Positions 50,280 through 59,570 of a stretch of 64,000 nt of DNA are shown piece by piece. The position numbers and the translations under genes are program-made. Within the stretch, counting starts at the first letter, position 1, and each line of letters begins with the position of its first letter. The DNA comes from Arthrobacter sp. MYb23 (lineage in GTDB: Bacteria; Actinomycetota; Actinomycetes; Actinomycetales; Micrococcaceae), in the NCBI RefSeq assembly GCF_002979775.1, contig NZ_PCPR01000014.1, positions 62,001 to 126,000 of the forward strand, given 5' to 3'. Below the pieces are notes generated by a model that saw only the letters and a list, made by a program, of their open reading frames with translations, did not search any database and was not told where the DNA came from.

Positions 50280-51377
50280 ATGACTGCACCACCCACACCG
50301 ATCCGCAATAGGGCCGAGCCGCCCTATGGGAAGGACCTCCTGATCACACCGGGTTTTGTCGACGCGCATATCCACCCTGACAAAACCACCTGGGGCTCTG
50401 GCTGGCTATCCCGTGTACCAGCGCAAACACTGACGGACCTCATAGGGAACGATCTCCGGGCACAGCTCGCGTTTCGGGACAGCGTCGAGGACAGGGCCTA
50501 TGCCTTGATGAGCCATGCCGTCCTTAACGGGACCATGGCCATGCGGGCGCACGTGGACGTGGCGCCGCAAATAGGCCTCAGGAACATCCACGGTGTTCGT
50601 GCAGCAGCTGAGCGTTTGGCTCCGTACCTGGAGGTCCAAGTGGTCGCATTCCCCCAGTTCGGCCTGCTCAGCAACCCCGGCACACTTGACCTCATGGAGG
50701 CGTCCCTGGCGGAGGGGGCAGACCTCGTGGGTGGCATCGATCCGGCGTCGGTGGACGGCGACCTGCATGGACACCTGGATGCCGTCTTTGCGCTGGCCAA
50801 CAAGCACGGCAGGGATGTGGACATCCACCTGCACGACGTCGGTGCGGACGGCTTGGCGCAGCTGCGTGTCATCGCTGCACGCACCCTGGCCGAAGGCATG
50901 CAAGGCAGAGTCACCGTCGGGCACGGTTTTGCTCTCTGCGACGCCTCACAACCCGATCTTGGCTCTACCTTGGACGCAATGGCCGAGGCAGGAATCTGGA
51001 TGGCTACGTGCGCCCTTGGAGCCGATCCCGTACCTGATCTGGACCTCTTGGAACGGCATGGGGTCAAGGTTGCCCTCGGCTCAGACGGAGTCCGCGATGC
51101 CTGGTCTCCGTTCGGCACCGGCAGCATGATGGATCGTGCGCACTTGCTGGGTTACCGCACAGGAGCCTCCACCGATGCGGAGTTGGAGCGCTGCTTTCGG
51201 CTTGCCACGTCAGCAGGTGCAGAGCTCGTTGGATCAGCTGAGGTGAAGAACTTCTCCGGCGCAGAATCCATTGACCGGCTCGAATTCGCTGCGAACTCCA
51301 TCCCGGAGCTTGTAGTTGACCGACCCGCTCCGCTGAGGGTGGTGCGGGGTGGTGAGGCTGTGGCCCTTCAAGCCTGA
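50280..51377 (+). CDS. Amidohydrolase, cytosine-deaminase-like
   Basis: A 365-residue metal-dependent hydrolase. The metal pair is in GFVDAHIHPDKT (HxH), followed by the TIM barrel; further ligands lie in VDIHLHDVGADG, VTVGHGFALCD (His) and ALGSDGVRDAW (Asp), all as in CodA-type deaminases. Substrates in this group are cytosine or other cyclic amidines. ATG 50280 follows AAAGGA. It opens opposite the APC permease. Confidence 0.85.
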   Translation: MTAPPTPIRNRAEPPYGKDLLITPGFVDAHIHPDKTTWGSGWLSRVPAQTLTDLIGNDLRAQLAFRDSVEDRAYALMSHAVLNGTMAMRAHVDVAPQIGLRNIHGVRAAAERLAPYLEVQVVAFPQFGLLSNPGTLDLMEASLAEGADLVGGIDPASVDGDLHGHLDAVFALANKHGRDVDIHLHDVGADGLAQLRVIAARTLAEGMQGRVTVGHGFALCDASQPDLGSTLDAMAEAGIWMATCALGADPVPDLDLLERHGVKVALGSDGVRDAWSPFGTGSMMDRAHLLGYRTGASTDAELERCFRLATSAGAELVGSAEVKNFSGAESIDRLEFAANSIPELVVDRPAPLRVVRGGEAVALQA

Positions 51378-51388
51378 TCGGACGGCAG

Positions 51389-52111
51389 TTAGAGCATCCA
51401 CTCCCGCAGCAGCCACCACAGTCCTGCGATCACAACGCCGCCAAACAACGAGCCAGCAATGACCTGGGCAAGGGTGTGGGCCCGCAGAACCAGCCGCGAC
51501 CAGCCAACAGCCGGCACAAGGAGCAGCAGAGGGAGCCAGGCCGGCCCGAACATGAGGATGGTGATAACCACTGCAGCCGAAAGCGCCGAGGCATGCCCGC
51601 TCATTTTCCAGAACGCGCTGACAACCGCCAGTACCCCGATGCCGCCAATGAGCGCGATGATCATCACCGTGACACCCGCAGGACCACTGAGCAAGTGCAG
51701 CACGAGCAAACCAACCAGCACTGACACCAGCGTCATCAAAAGCAGCGCGGGCCGCTGACGGCGGTCGCTGACATGGTGGTCCGTGATCCTGCCCAGCTTC
51801 ACCATCACCAGGACATACGCCAGCGGAAGGACGCAGACGAACATCGCCGCGAGCAGCCCGAACCATAGGGTCCCTGGGAACCCGGGTTCCGTCGCAGGGC
51901 TGATCAGCAGAAGGACCAATACAACAACGGGTGGCTGGAAAACTTCCGTCAGCACGCGGGCAACCTTGCGCCACGGCCCCGTCACCAGCTGAGGGGGCAG
52001 GTGGCCTGGTTCCCCTGTTGCCGTCCCGCCGCCCGCTGCCGTTCCGCTGACTGTTGGCCCGCTGCCAGCTGTACCGCTGCCTGAGCCGGGCAGGGCTTTC
52101 TCGTCAGTCAA
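51389..52111 (-). CDS. PAP2-type phosphatase, membrane-bound
   Basis: About 240 residues. After a Gly/Ser/Thr-rich start, five to six hydrophobic segments follow. Acid-phosphatase motifs are visible: K-x6-RP is not seen, but the SGH motif is in [13 protein letters not shown] and the last motif in [16 protein letters not shown] (SRxxxxxHTxxQ). The start at TTG 52111 overlaps the end of bkdC by 8 bp with no good ribosome site, so it is uncertain. It may dephosphorylate lipid phosphates such as undecaprenyl or phosphatidate. Probably cotranscribed with the bkd genes. Confidence 0.75.
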   Translation of the reverse strand: MTDEKALPGSGSGTAGSGPTVSGTAAGGGTATGEPGHLPPQLVTGPWRKVARVLTEVFQPPVVVLVLLLISPATEPGFPGTLWFGLLAAMFVCVLPLAYVLVMVKLGRITDHHVSDRRQRPALLLMTLVSVLVGLLVLHLLSGPAGVTVMIIALIGGIGVLAVVSAFWKMSGHASALSAAVVITILMFGPAWLPLLLLVPAVGWSRLVLRAHTLAQVIAGSLFGGVVIAGLWWLLREWML

Positions 52112-53684
52112 GCAGGAGTGCCGGTTCTTCGAGAATGGAGGCCACGTCCGCCATGAAGCGCGCAGACAAATCACCGTCCACCACGCGGTGATCGAAGGAA
52201 CCGCCAAGAGTAGTGATCCAGCGCGGGATGACCTCGCCGTCCAAGACCCACGGCTTCTGCTTAATGGTTCCGAACGCAATGATGGCTACTTCGCCCGGGT
52301 TGATAATGGGCGTTCCTGTATCAATACCGAGCGCGCCGATGTTGGTGACAGTCAGGCTTCCACCCTGCATCTCAGCCGGCTGCGTCTTCCCTGCCCTGGC
52401 CTTGGTGGCCAGCTCATTGAGGGCCAAGGCCAATTCCTTGAGGGACAGATCCTGGGCATCCTTGATATTGGGGACCATCAGGCCACGCGGAGTTGCGGCG
52501 GCAATGCCCAGGTTCATGTAATGCTTCACCAGGATCTCAGCACCACCCTTGCCGTCCGCGTTATCCACCCAGCTCGCGTTGACGCTGGGGTTGCGTGCCG
52601 CTGCCCAAATCACTGCTTTGGCCAGGATGAGCAGCGGTGAAACCTTAATGCCTTCGAAGTCGCGTGAGACCTTCAACCGCTTAACAAATTCCATGGTCCT
52701 GCTGGCATCCACATCCACGAAAATGCTGACGTGAGGAGCCGAGAAAGCTGAATCCACCATGGCCTTGGCGGTGGCCTTGCGCACTCCCTTGACCGGCATC
52801 CGCTCCACGCGCTGATCCTGCGGCTTCTTGGATGCCCCCCAGAAGCTGTCCGCTTGGTCAAGCTCAGCATCACGCTGGGCTTGGTAGCTCACCAGGTCCT
52901 CGCGCGTCACTTCACCACGTTGGCCGGTGGCCACCACATCAGCGAGGTCGATTCCCAGATCGCGGGCGAATTTGCGGACTGGAGGTTTTGCAAGGACCTT
53001 GTTGACCAGGCCACTAATGGTTCCGCTGATAGCGGCGCCGCGGGAGGCAGCAGCCAGCGGCGCTTCGGCTGTGACGGGTTGCGGTTGAGCGACGGGCACT
53101 TGGCTGGGAGGCGTCTGGGTGACGGGCGCGACGCCGGCGTGGGCCGCCGTCGTGCGGTGTGCAGCAGGAGTTTCGGCGGCCTTGGCTTCCAGTACTGCCT
53201 GGTGGTCCTGGACAGTACCTTCTGCATTCTCGGCGATCGTAGCTGCCTCAACCACCGACCCGGCCGGGCGTTTCCGCGCGCGGCGCTTGACGGCGTCGGC
53301 CTTGGGTCCGGAACCGACCAACGGTCCGCCGGCCGGACGGTTGTCGTCGCCGTCGTCGTCGGCCGGCAACTTTCCGTAGAGGGGCATTTCGACGGCGGGT
53401 GCCTCCGGAGCTACCGGCGTCACCTGTGCGGCACCGTCATCCTGACCTTCCGAAACAGCGATGATCGCCGTGCCGACCTCCACCGTAATGCCTTCCTCGA
53501 CCAGCAGCTCAGTGACCGTGCCCGCAAAAGGCGAAGGGAGCTCAACGAGGGACTTGGCGGTCTCGATCTCGCACAGGACATCGTTGATGGCAACGACATC
53601 GCCCGGCTTGACCTTCCAAGCCACTACCTCGGCCTCGGTCAGGCCTTCGCCAACGTCCGGCAGGTTGAATTTCTTTACAGTCAC
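52104..53684 (-). CDS. bkdC: Branched-chain 2-oxoacid dehydrogenase E2 (dihydrolipoamide acyltransferase)
   Basis: A 526-residue E2 protein. One lipoyl domain (about 5-80) has the lipoylated lysine in [15 protein letters not shown] peripheral subunit-binding domain follows ([20 protein letters not shown]). The catalytic domain (about 300-526) ends with the active-site [12 protein letters not shown] Pro/Ala-rich linker separates domains. GTG start with GAGGACC. E1 genes lie upstream. Together they convert branched-chain oxoacids to acyl-CoA for branched fatty acid synthesis or leucine/valine degradation. Confidence 0.93.
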   Translation of the reverse strand: MTVKKFNLPDVGEGLTEAEVVAWKVKPGDVVAINDVLCEIETAKSLVELPSPFAGTVTELLVEEGITVEVGTAIIAVSEGQDDGAAQVTPVAPEAPAVEMPLYGKLPADDDGDDNRPAGGPLVGSGPKADAVKRRARKRPAGSVVEAATIAENAEGTVQDHQAVLEAKAAETPAAHRTTAAHAGVAPVTQTPPSQVPVAQPQPVTAEAPLAAASRGAAISGTISGLVNKVLAKPPVRKFARDLGIDLADVVATGQRGEVTREDLVSYQAQRDAELDQADSFWGASKKPQDQRVERMPVKGVRKATAKAMVDSAFSAPHVSIFVDVDASRTMEFVKRLKVSRDFEGIKVSPLLILAKAVIWAAARNPSVNASWVDNADGKGGAEILVKHYMNLGIAAATPRGLMVPNIKDAQDLSLKELALALNELATKARAGKTQPAEMQGGSLTVTNIGALGIDTGTPIINPGEVAIIAFGTIKQKPWVLDGEVIPRWITTLGGSFDHRVVDGDLSARFMADVASILEEPALLLD

Positions 53685-53797
53685 AGTGGTCCTCGATTTC
53701 CGGTTACCCGGCAGCGAAGCCGGGCTGGATCAGGGCGGTTAGTAGGACGGCGGTGAACAGGCGGTCCTGGTGGAACCGGCAGTTCTAGTAGGAAGAT

Positions 53798-54778
53798 TTA
53801 GTAGGACAAGGAGCGGTCGAGTGCCTCAAGGATCTTGTCGATGTCCGGCAAGTAGTCCTCTTCCACCTTGGCGACCGGGTACGGCATGTGGAAGCCGCCA
53901 ACCCGAATGACAGGAGCCTCCAAGTGCAGGAACGCACGTTCGCTGATGCGTGCAGCAATCTCGCCGCCGATGCCACCGAAAGTGGGGGCCTCGTGGGCCA
54001 CAATCAAGCGGCCCGTCTTCTTGACCGATGCTTCCACGGTGTCGAAGTCCAAGGGCGAGATGGAACGGAGATCGATGACTTCAATGCTCCGTCCGTCCTC
54101 CGTGGCGGCGTTGGCGGCCGCCAGTGCGACCGGCACCAGCGGGCCATAGGCCACGATGGTTGCATCAGCGCCTTCACGGACAACGTGCGCTTTGAAGGGA
54201 TCTTCGGAAAGACCGGCGTTCTCGACATCCACCTCACCCTTGAGCCAGTATCGGCGCTTGGGTTCGAAGAAGATGACAGGGTCTTGGCACTCAATGGCCT
54301 TCTGAATCATCCAGTAGGCATCATGCGCGTTGGACGGCGAAATGATGCGCAGGCCCGCAGTGTGGGCGAACAGCGCTTCCGGGGATTCGGAGTGATGCTC
54401 AATGGATCCAATGCCGCCGCCGTACGGAATGCGGATAACCACGGGAACGGTCAACTTGCCAAGGCTGCGGGCGTGGATCTTGGCCAGCTGGGTGGTGATT
54501 TGGTTGAAGGCCGGGTAAACGAAGCCGTCGAACTGGATCTCGCACACCGGCGAGTATCCGCGCAGGGCCAAGCCAATGGCGGTGCCGACGATGCCGGATT
54601 CAGCCAACGGGGTGTCCAGGACTCTTTCGTCGCCGAACTCTTTGATCAAGCCATCGGTGACACGGTAAACACCGCCCAGGTGTCCGATGTCCTCGCCCAT
54701 CAGCAAGGACTTGGGGTTGTTCGTCAGCGATGCCCGGAGACCCTCATTGATGGCCTTCGCAATGGTCATTGTTGCCAT
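53798..54778 (-). CDS. bkdB: Branched-chain 2-oxoacid dehydrogenase E1 beta subunit
   Basis: A 326-residue transketolase-like E1 beta. Family text includes LMGEDIGHLGGVYRVTDGL, DTPLAESGIVGTAIGLALRG and EIQFDGFVYPAFNQITTQLA, with the C-terminal domain holding the lipoyl-binding contact. ATG 54778 overlaps the bkdA stop (TGATG). The 113-bp gap before bkdC has no clear promoter. Confidence 0.94.
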   Translation of the reverse strand: MATMTIAKAINEGLRASLTNNPKSLLMGEDIGHLGGVYRVTDGLIKEFGDERVLDTPLAESGIVGTAIGLALRGYSPVCEIQFDGFVYPAFNQITTQLAKIHARSLGKLTVPVVIRIPYGGGIGSIEHHSESPEALFAHTAGLRIISPSNAHDAYWMIQKAIECQDPVIFFEPKRRYWLKGEVDVENAGLSEDPFKAHVVREGADATIVAYGPLVPVALAAANAATEDGRSIEVIDLRSISPLDFDTVEASVKKTGRLIVAHEAPTFGGIGGEIAARISERAFLHLEAPVIRVGGFHMPYPVAKVEEDYLPDIDKILEALDRSLSY

Positions 54779-55971
54779 CAGTTAGCTGCCTCCTGGTCGC
54801 TTTCAAAGCCGGCCGAGTATTCCTCGAACCACGCAAGTTCTTCCGCAATCAGCGGGTGTTGTTCGGCGTACACGCTGGCGAAAGCGGCGCGGATATCCGG
54901 GACCTCGAGGCCATGTGTTGTGCTGCGGACGTACTTGGCGAGTTCATCGCCGTCGGCCTTTACTTGGTCGAAGAACGCTTCGTCCGCCAGCCCTTCGGTA
55001 CGCAGGTACTTCTCCAAGCGGTCCAGCGGATCCTTCTCGCGCCAGGCAGCTTCTTCCGCGGATTCCCGGTACTTCGTGGGGTCATCGGCAGTGGTGTGTG
55101 CGCCCACCCGGTAGGTGTAGGCCTCAATGAGCACAGGGCCCCTGCCTTCGCGGGCGTGTTCGAGTGCCCACTCTGTAACGGCATGGACAGCTATGGCATC
55201 ATTGCCGTCCACCCGGATACCAGGGAAACCGTAGCCCTTGGCACGGTTGGCCAACGGAACCTTGGTCTGGACCTCGGTGGGTACGGAAATGGCCCAGTGA
55301 TTGTTCTGGCAGAAGAACACCACCGGAGCGTTGTACGACGCAGCGAAGACCATCGACTCATGGACGTCGCCTTCAGAGCTTGCGCCGTCGCCGAAGTACG
55401 CGATTACGGCTGCCTTGGGTTCTGTGGAATCAGTAGCGGCGGCGAGCTTCTGGTCCCTTTGGATACCCATGGCATAGCCAACAGCGTGGAGGGTCTGGGC
55501 CGCGAGAACCAAGGTGTAAAGGTGGAAGTTGTTCTCCCGCGGGTCCCAGCCGCCGTTGGAGACACCACGGAACTGCTTGAGCAATTCAGCAAGGTCCACG
55601 TTGCGGACCAGGGCGACGCCGTGTTCGCGATAGGTGGGGAAAATATAGTCCTGCGACTGGCTTGCGTGGGCCGAGCCGATCTGCGCGGCCTCCTGGCCGG
55701 TCAGCGGCACCCACAAGGCAAGCTCACCTTGGCGTTGCAGTGCCGTGGCTTCCTGGTCAAAACGCCGGATCCTCGCCATGTCTGTGTAGAAAACACGGAG
55801 CTTCTCGGGATCGATCCGCTTGGCGTAGTCCGAGAAGACAGGATCGGAACCCAGGGTCCCGTCAGGTCCGAGCAACTGCACCATTTCTACTGGTTCGCCT
55901 GGCGCGGCTGCTGCCGCGGTGGTTGCCGCGAGAGTTTCTTCCGTCCCGGGGGGCAGTTGTGTCGAGCCCAT
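54778..55971 (-). CDS. bkdA: Branched-chain 2-oxoacid dehydrogenase E1 alpha subunit
   Basis: A 397-residue thiamine-diphosphate enzyme. The TPP motif is GDGASSEGDVHE...NN (about 190-220), with RIRRFDQEATALQRQGELAL and TGQEAAQIGSA in the N-terminal part and VGAHTTADDPTKYR in the phosphorylation-loop region, the branched-chain form. ATG 55971 follows GGAGACGG. It is the first gene of the operon; a perfect 42-bp palindrome lies 51 bp upstream. Confidence 0.93.
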   Translation of the reverse strand: MGSTQLPPGTEETLAATTAAAAAPGEPVEMVQLLGPDGTLGSDPVFSDYAKRIDPEKLRVFYTDMARIRRFDQEATALQRQGELALWVPLTGQEAAQIGSAHASQSQDYIFPTYREHGVALVRNVDLAELLKQFRGVSNGGWDPRENNFHLYTLVLAAQTLHAVGYAMGIQRDQKLAAATDSTEPKAAVIAYFGDGASSEGDVHESMVFAASYNAPVVFFCQNNHWAISVPTEVQTKVPLANRAKGYGFPGIRVDGNDAIAVHAVTEWALEHAREGRGPVLIEAYTYRVGAHTTADDPTKYRESAEEAAWREKDPLDRLEKYLRTEGLADEAFFDQVKADGDELAKYVRSTTHGLEVPDIRAAFASVYAEQHPLIAEELAWFEEYSAGFESDQEAAN

Positions 55972-56022
55972 TCCGTCTCCTTGCTTGCCATGGCGGGGCG
56001 CCGGGCAATATCTGTCGCTGGG

Positions 56023-56064
56023 ATATATGCCCGTTCCGGAATGCATTCCGGAACGGGCATATAT
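56023..56064. repeat. Perfect 42-bp spacerless palindrome between hisC and bkdA
   Basis: Left arm 56023-56043 begins ATATATGCCCGTTCCGG and its reverse complement fills 56044-56064 without error or spacer. It may be the terminator for hisC, or a dimer-of-dimers operator for the bkd operon. Confidence 0.8.
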
Positions 56065-56122
56065 TTTGGCTTTCGTCCCTTACTTTATCGGCAGTAAGTA
56101 GCGTTGGCGCATTTGTTAACCG

Positions 56123-57241
56123 CTAGGAACCTTGCGGAGCCTTTGTATAACCTGCACAGAGATCCAAGAACCGGGTGTTGGCTTCCACCTCGCCAATGCT
56201 GACTCGTACACCCTCGTTTCCAAAGGCACGGACAGACAAAGCCCGTTCGGCCGCCAAGGCAGCAAACTCCGCGCTGTGCTCGCCAAGATTCAACCAAACG
56301 AAGTTGCCTTGAGCCTCTGGAACGAACCAACCAAGCTCCCTCAGGCCAGCCGTCACGCGATCACGTTCATCCACCAGGCTTTGTACCCTTTCCACAACCT
56401 GATCGAAATTCTCGATGGAAGTAACGGCAGCTCGCTCCGCAATTTGGGAAACGGCGAACGGAGTGGCAGTGACCCGGAGGTGCTGGGTAAGCACGGGACC
56501 GGAGACACTGTAGCCAACGCGCAGGCCAGCCAGGCCGTGCGCTTTGGAGAAGGTCCTCAGCACCACAACATTGGGGTAATCGCGGTAGAGCTTGATCCCG
56601 TCTACGGCATCCGTGTCCCGTACAAACTCTTGGTAAGCCTCGTCGATGACCACCACCACGTTGGGCGGCACTGCCTGAATGAAGCGTTCCGTTTCCTCAG
56701 CCGTGAGGATCGGCCCGGTGGGGTTGTTCGGCGTGCACAGGAGGATCACTTTGGTGCGTACGGTCACTGCGGCAGCCATGGTCTCGAGGTCATGGCGCCC
56801 GTCCGGCAGCAGTGGGATTTGCACACTGGCCGCCCCAGCGAGTCCCACACAGATGGGGTAGGCCTCGAAGGAGCGCCAGGCGTAAATCACCTCGTCCTGC
56901 TTACCGTCGTCATTCTGCCCGGCAAAGGTGGCCAGAATCTGGTTCAGCGCCCCCAGGCTGCCTGCACCGGTGACGACATCGTCAGCCGGAACATCCAGGA
57001 AGCCAGCCAAGGCGTTGCGCAGCTTTGTGGCCAGCGGGTCCGGGTAGCGGTTGATGTCTGTCTGGTCTGCGATCGCCTGCAACACTGCAGGAATCGGAGG
57101 CAGGGGGTTTTCGTTGGACGACAATTTGTAGCTGGTGAGGCCCTCAATCGCAGCGGGGGGTTTACCAGCCGCATATTTTGGGAGCCTGTCCACGACCGGA
57201 CGAGGGATGACGCCCTCCGGTACGTTGTCAGTAGTAGTCAT
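56123..57241 (-). CDS. Histidinol-phosphate/aromatic aminotransferase
   Basis: A 372-residue class I aminotransferase. The PLP lysine is in TFSKAHGLAGLRVGY, with PNNPTGPILTAEE, DEAYQEFVRDTDA and LSSNENPLPPIPAV in place. This is the HisC2/Pat subgroup, which in actinobacteria may act on phenylalanine, tyrosine or histidinol phosphate. ATG 57241 is preferred to an upstream ATG with an unrelated N-terminus. Its isolated place, away from his genes, favours the aromatic role. Confidence 0.87.
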   Translation of the reverse strand: MTTTDNVPEGVIPRPVVDRLPKYAAGKPPAAIEGLTSYKLSSNENPLPPIPAVLQAIADQTDINRYPDPLATKLRNALAGFLDVPADDVVTGAGSLGALNQILATFAGQNDDGKQDEVIYAWRSFEAYPICVGLAGAASVQIPLLPDGRHDLETMAAAVTVRTKVILLCTPNNPTGPILTAEETERFIQAVPPNVVVVIDEAYQEFVRDTDAVDGIKLYRDYPNVVVLRTFSKAHGLAGLRVGYSVSGPVLTQHLRVTATPFAVSQIAERAAVTSIENFDQVVERVQSLVDERDRVTAGLRELGWFVPEAQGNFVWLNLGEHSAEFAALAAERALSVRAFGNEGVRVSIGEVEANTRFLDLCAGYTKAPQGS

Positions 57242-57313
57242 GGCTTCAAGCCTACTTGCCCATCCACGGCTGACACCGAGCTCTTTAACAGGCGTGTGTG
57301 AAACCATGGGTCC

Positions 57314-57742
57314 ATGGGTTCATTCATCATTCGTGTCCTGATCAACGGGCTTGCCCTGTGGGTTGCAACCTGGCTGCTGAACGGCATGGATATTTCAACC
57401 AGCGCCACCGAGTCAGCCGCAGCCAACGCCGGACTCACCCAGGGCGCGGACACCGCCGGCATTGTTCTGGCGTATCTGTTCATCGGCCTGATCTTCGGAG
57501 TGGTCAATGCGTTCGTCCGTCCCTTGGTGAGGCTGTTGTCCCTTCCGGTGACCATCCTGACGCTTGGCCTGTTCACCATCGTGATCAACGCAGCAATGCT
57601 GTACCTGACGGCATGGCTGAGCACATTCACACCTGTGCACCTCACCATTGACTCCTTCTTCTGGACAGCAATCCTGGCGTCCATCATCATCAGCATCATT
57701 TCCATGGTGGCGGGCCTCATTCCGGGCGCAAAGAAGCGGTAG
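57314..57742 (+). CDS. Phage-holin-family small membrane protein
   Basis: A 142-residue protein with four hydrophobic helices, of the phage holin 4-2 superfamily (DUF360). The start IRVLINGLALWVATWLLNGM and VVNAFVRPLVRLLSLPVTIL, followed by TLGLFTIVINAAMLYL, are diagnostic. Despite the family name, these are chromosomal membrane proteins, not necessarily lytic. No phage genes are near. Confidence 0.9.
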   Translation: MGSFIIRVLINGLALWVATWLLNGMDISTSATESAAANAGLTQGADTAGIVLAYLFIGLIFGVVNAFVRPLVRLLSLPVTILTLGLFTIVINAAMLYLTAWLSTFTPVHLTIDSFFWTAILASIIISIISMVAGLIPGAKKR

Positions 57743-57744
57743 CG

Positions 57745-59091
57745 TCACCTTGCGCCGGCCGAGGACCTTGAATCCGGGAGATTTGGAATCCGAAGCGTTC
57801 CTCTACGGTCCGGCAAGGGATCACGCTTCAGTTTGAACCTGGTCACTTTGACCGCACCGCCAGCACCCACGATTCCTGCAAATGCTGTTGCCGAAGCCGC
57901 CAGAGAAGGATCGCGGCTCGCAACGACCAATTCTGCTCCTCTCGCATAGTTCTCCTGACCGTGTCCTGGCCCGATACCGGGATCTTGTCCCTCAGGAGAC
58001 TTCACTTCATCGGTCAGCGTGACTGTCACCCTGTCTTTTGTATCCGCGTTCATCCGGCCGTCCGTTCCAGGGACCCAGTCCTGAACGTGTTCCAGATGGA
58101 GTGAGCTGATTCCGGGCTCAGGCGTGATGTCTCCAACAGGGGCTCCTGCTGTCAGCACATACTTCAGGTCGAATTCGCTGAGAAACGCTTTGTTCCGGCT
58201 CAAGTTCATGGCGTGAATGCCACCCTGGCTGTGTCCGACAGCCACCACTTGGTCACCCGCTTCGGCGCCCGCCTCACGGAGTGCTTGGCCGACGGCCGGC
58301 ACAACTTCTTCGGAGTCGTAGCCCACTGCCTCGCCAATTCCTTGAATGTCAAAAGGATTGGTACTGGGTGAGTCGGGCTGGGTTCCCGGGATGAGCACCA
58401 TCCATGAAGCGGAGCCGTTGGCTTCAAAGCCAATGACTTCAATCTCGCCGTCGTTGAGGGAGTGAAGCCTCTCCAGACGTCGGAGACTTTCTGCCATCGT
58501 CGGCTGCAAGACCTCGGCGTTCTCATCCACCTTTTCGACGCTCACCCGGCGGGGCTGGTAGGCGGCCAGCAGTGGCGAATCAAGAACGAGGTGGACAATG
58601 TCCGCCGCCTTATAGCCGTTGGGGATGCTGCGGTTGTAGTTTTCCTCCGAAATGTCCCGTCCCAGCACGAAAAGGCCATGTGCGCCGGAAAGCGTATATT
58701 GATCATGGTCCAATTCGTGTGGCCTGGCATTCCTGGCCTCCGCCTCCACATAATCCCGGTGGCTGGCTCGCACGTCCGCGGCGACCTTCACCAATTCCTG
58801 CCGGACCTTTCCTACTTCCTTTGCGCTCATGGCCACAGCGTTGAGGGCGTCGCAGCCAGTTCTATAGGAGTCGTAGAGAAAGGGTTCCAGGCAGTCTTGA
58901 ACCTGACGGGCTTCGTTTTCAATGCCCACGAGTTGCTGAACCAGTTCATCCAGCGTTCCCGCTCCCCTGAGGAGTTCCTCAAGCTGAAAAGACATTCCTC
59001 CCACCCCTCCCCTGATACTGAGGATTCCGTCACTGGCGGGTTGGGATGGCTCTGGTGCAGTGCCGGCCCCGATAGGAGCTGAATCTGCCAT
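57745..59091 (-). CDS. Putative lipase-like alpha/beta hydrolase with helical N-terminus
   Basis: A 448-residue protein. Residues ~20-160 are helical and may be an ESX-type targeting region, including MSFQLEELLRGAGTLDELVQ. The second half contains VVAVGHSQGGIHAMNL, the nucleophile elbow, then VLTAGAPVGDI with a possible aspartate, and a later histidine (for example HLEHVQDWV). The C-terminal 50 residues are basic. It is overlapped by the WXG100-like gene upstream (TGATG). A secreted lipase or esterase effector is inferred. ATG 59091 fits the overlap. Confidence 0.68.
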   Translation of the reverse strand: MADSAPIGAGTAPEPSQPASDGILSIRGGVGGMSFQLEELLRGAGTLDELVQQLVGIENEARQVQDCLEPFLYDSYRTGCDALNAVAMSAKEVGKVRQELVKVAADVRASHRDYVEAEARNARPHELDHDQYTLSGAHGLFVLGRDISEENYNRSIPNGYKAADIVHLVLDSPLLAAYQPRRVSVEKVDENAEVLQPTMAESLRRLERLHSLNDGEIEVIGFEANGSASWMVLIPGTQPDSPSTNPFDIQGIGEAVGYDSEEVVPAVGQALREAGAEAGDQVVAVGHSQGGIHAMNLSRNKAFLSEFDLKYVLTAGAPVGDITPEPGISSLHLEHVQDWVPGTDGRMNADTKDRVTVTLTDEVKSPEGQDPGIGPGHGQENYARGAELVVASRDPSLAASATAFAGIVGAGGAVKVTRFKLKRDPLPDRRGTLRIPNLPDSRSSAGAR

Positions 59092-59402
59092 CACGGACCC
59101 CGTTCGCTTGAGACTGAGACGCTTTGGGAGTGACGAAGGACCAGGGCCACTGCCGCCTCCACCGATTCGCGTGCACGCATCAGTGCTGAGGCATGCAGGG
59201 CAATGGTTGTCCTGTAGGCCCGGCCCGCAGGAGAAAGCCAATCATCAACTTGCGCTCTTCGGAGGGACGTAAGAACCGTGTCCACTTGGTCCACGCACGA
59301 TTGCATTCGCCATGCCAGTCTCTGGACTTCGTGGCTTCGGGAAGCACACTCCAGTGGATCAAAAGTGGGCGGGTTGGGTGCAGGCATCAAGCCGACGCTC
59401 AT
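59091..59402 (-). CDS. Small WXG100-like protein
   Basis: A 103-residue helical protein. Two long helices flank a turn W-L-S-P-A-G (residues 55-60), a loose variant of WXG (DDWLSPAGRAYR). No signal peptide. ATG 59402 gives MSVGLMPAPN; earlier codons lack features. It overlaps the hydrolase start, so they are cotranslated, like the small partner of an ESX effector pair. Confidence 0.6.
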   Translation of the reverse strand: MSVGLMPAPNPPTFDPLECASRSHEVQRLAWRMQSCVDQVDTVLTSLRRAQVDDWLSPAGRAYRTTIALHASALMRARESVEAAVALVLRHSQSVSVSSERGP

Positions 59403-59570
59403 TGTCTGTGTACTCCATTGATTGTTCTGCTGATGGGTAGGCTCGACGCTACGGAGCAGCAGAACCCAACGGAAGTGCCGCCGTCGTCTATGTGGATAAC
59501 CCCATCGGCCGTCCACATAGCCTCGTCATCGACTCCATGGCCCCGCGCGGAACATGAAAGAATAGACCTC

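Noticed and set aside
54769..56097. Long plus-strand frame over the E1 alpha gene
   Set aside because: It is the antisense of bkdA, with no family text and poor ribosome site.
57314..57742. Prophage or lysis cassette
   Set aside because: The holin-family gene belongs to a widespread chromosomal family; no endolysin, integrase or structural gene is near.
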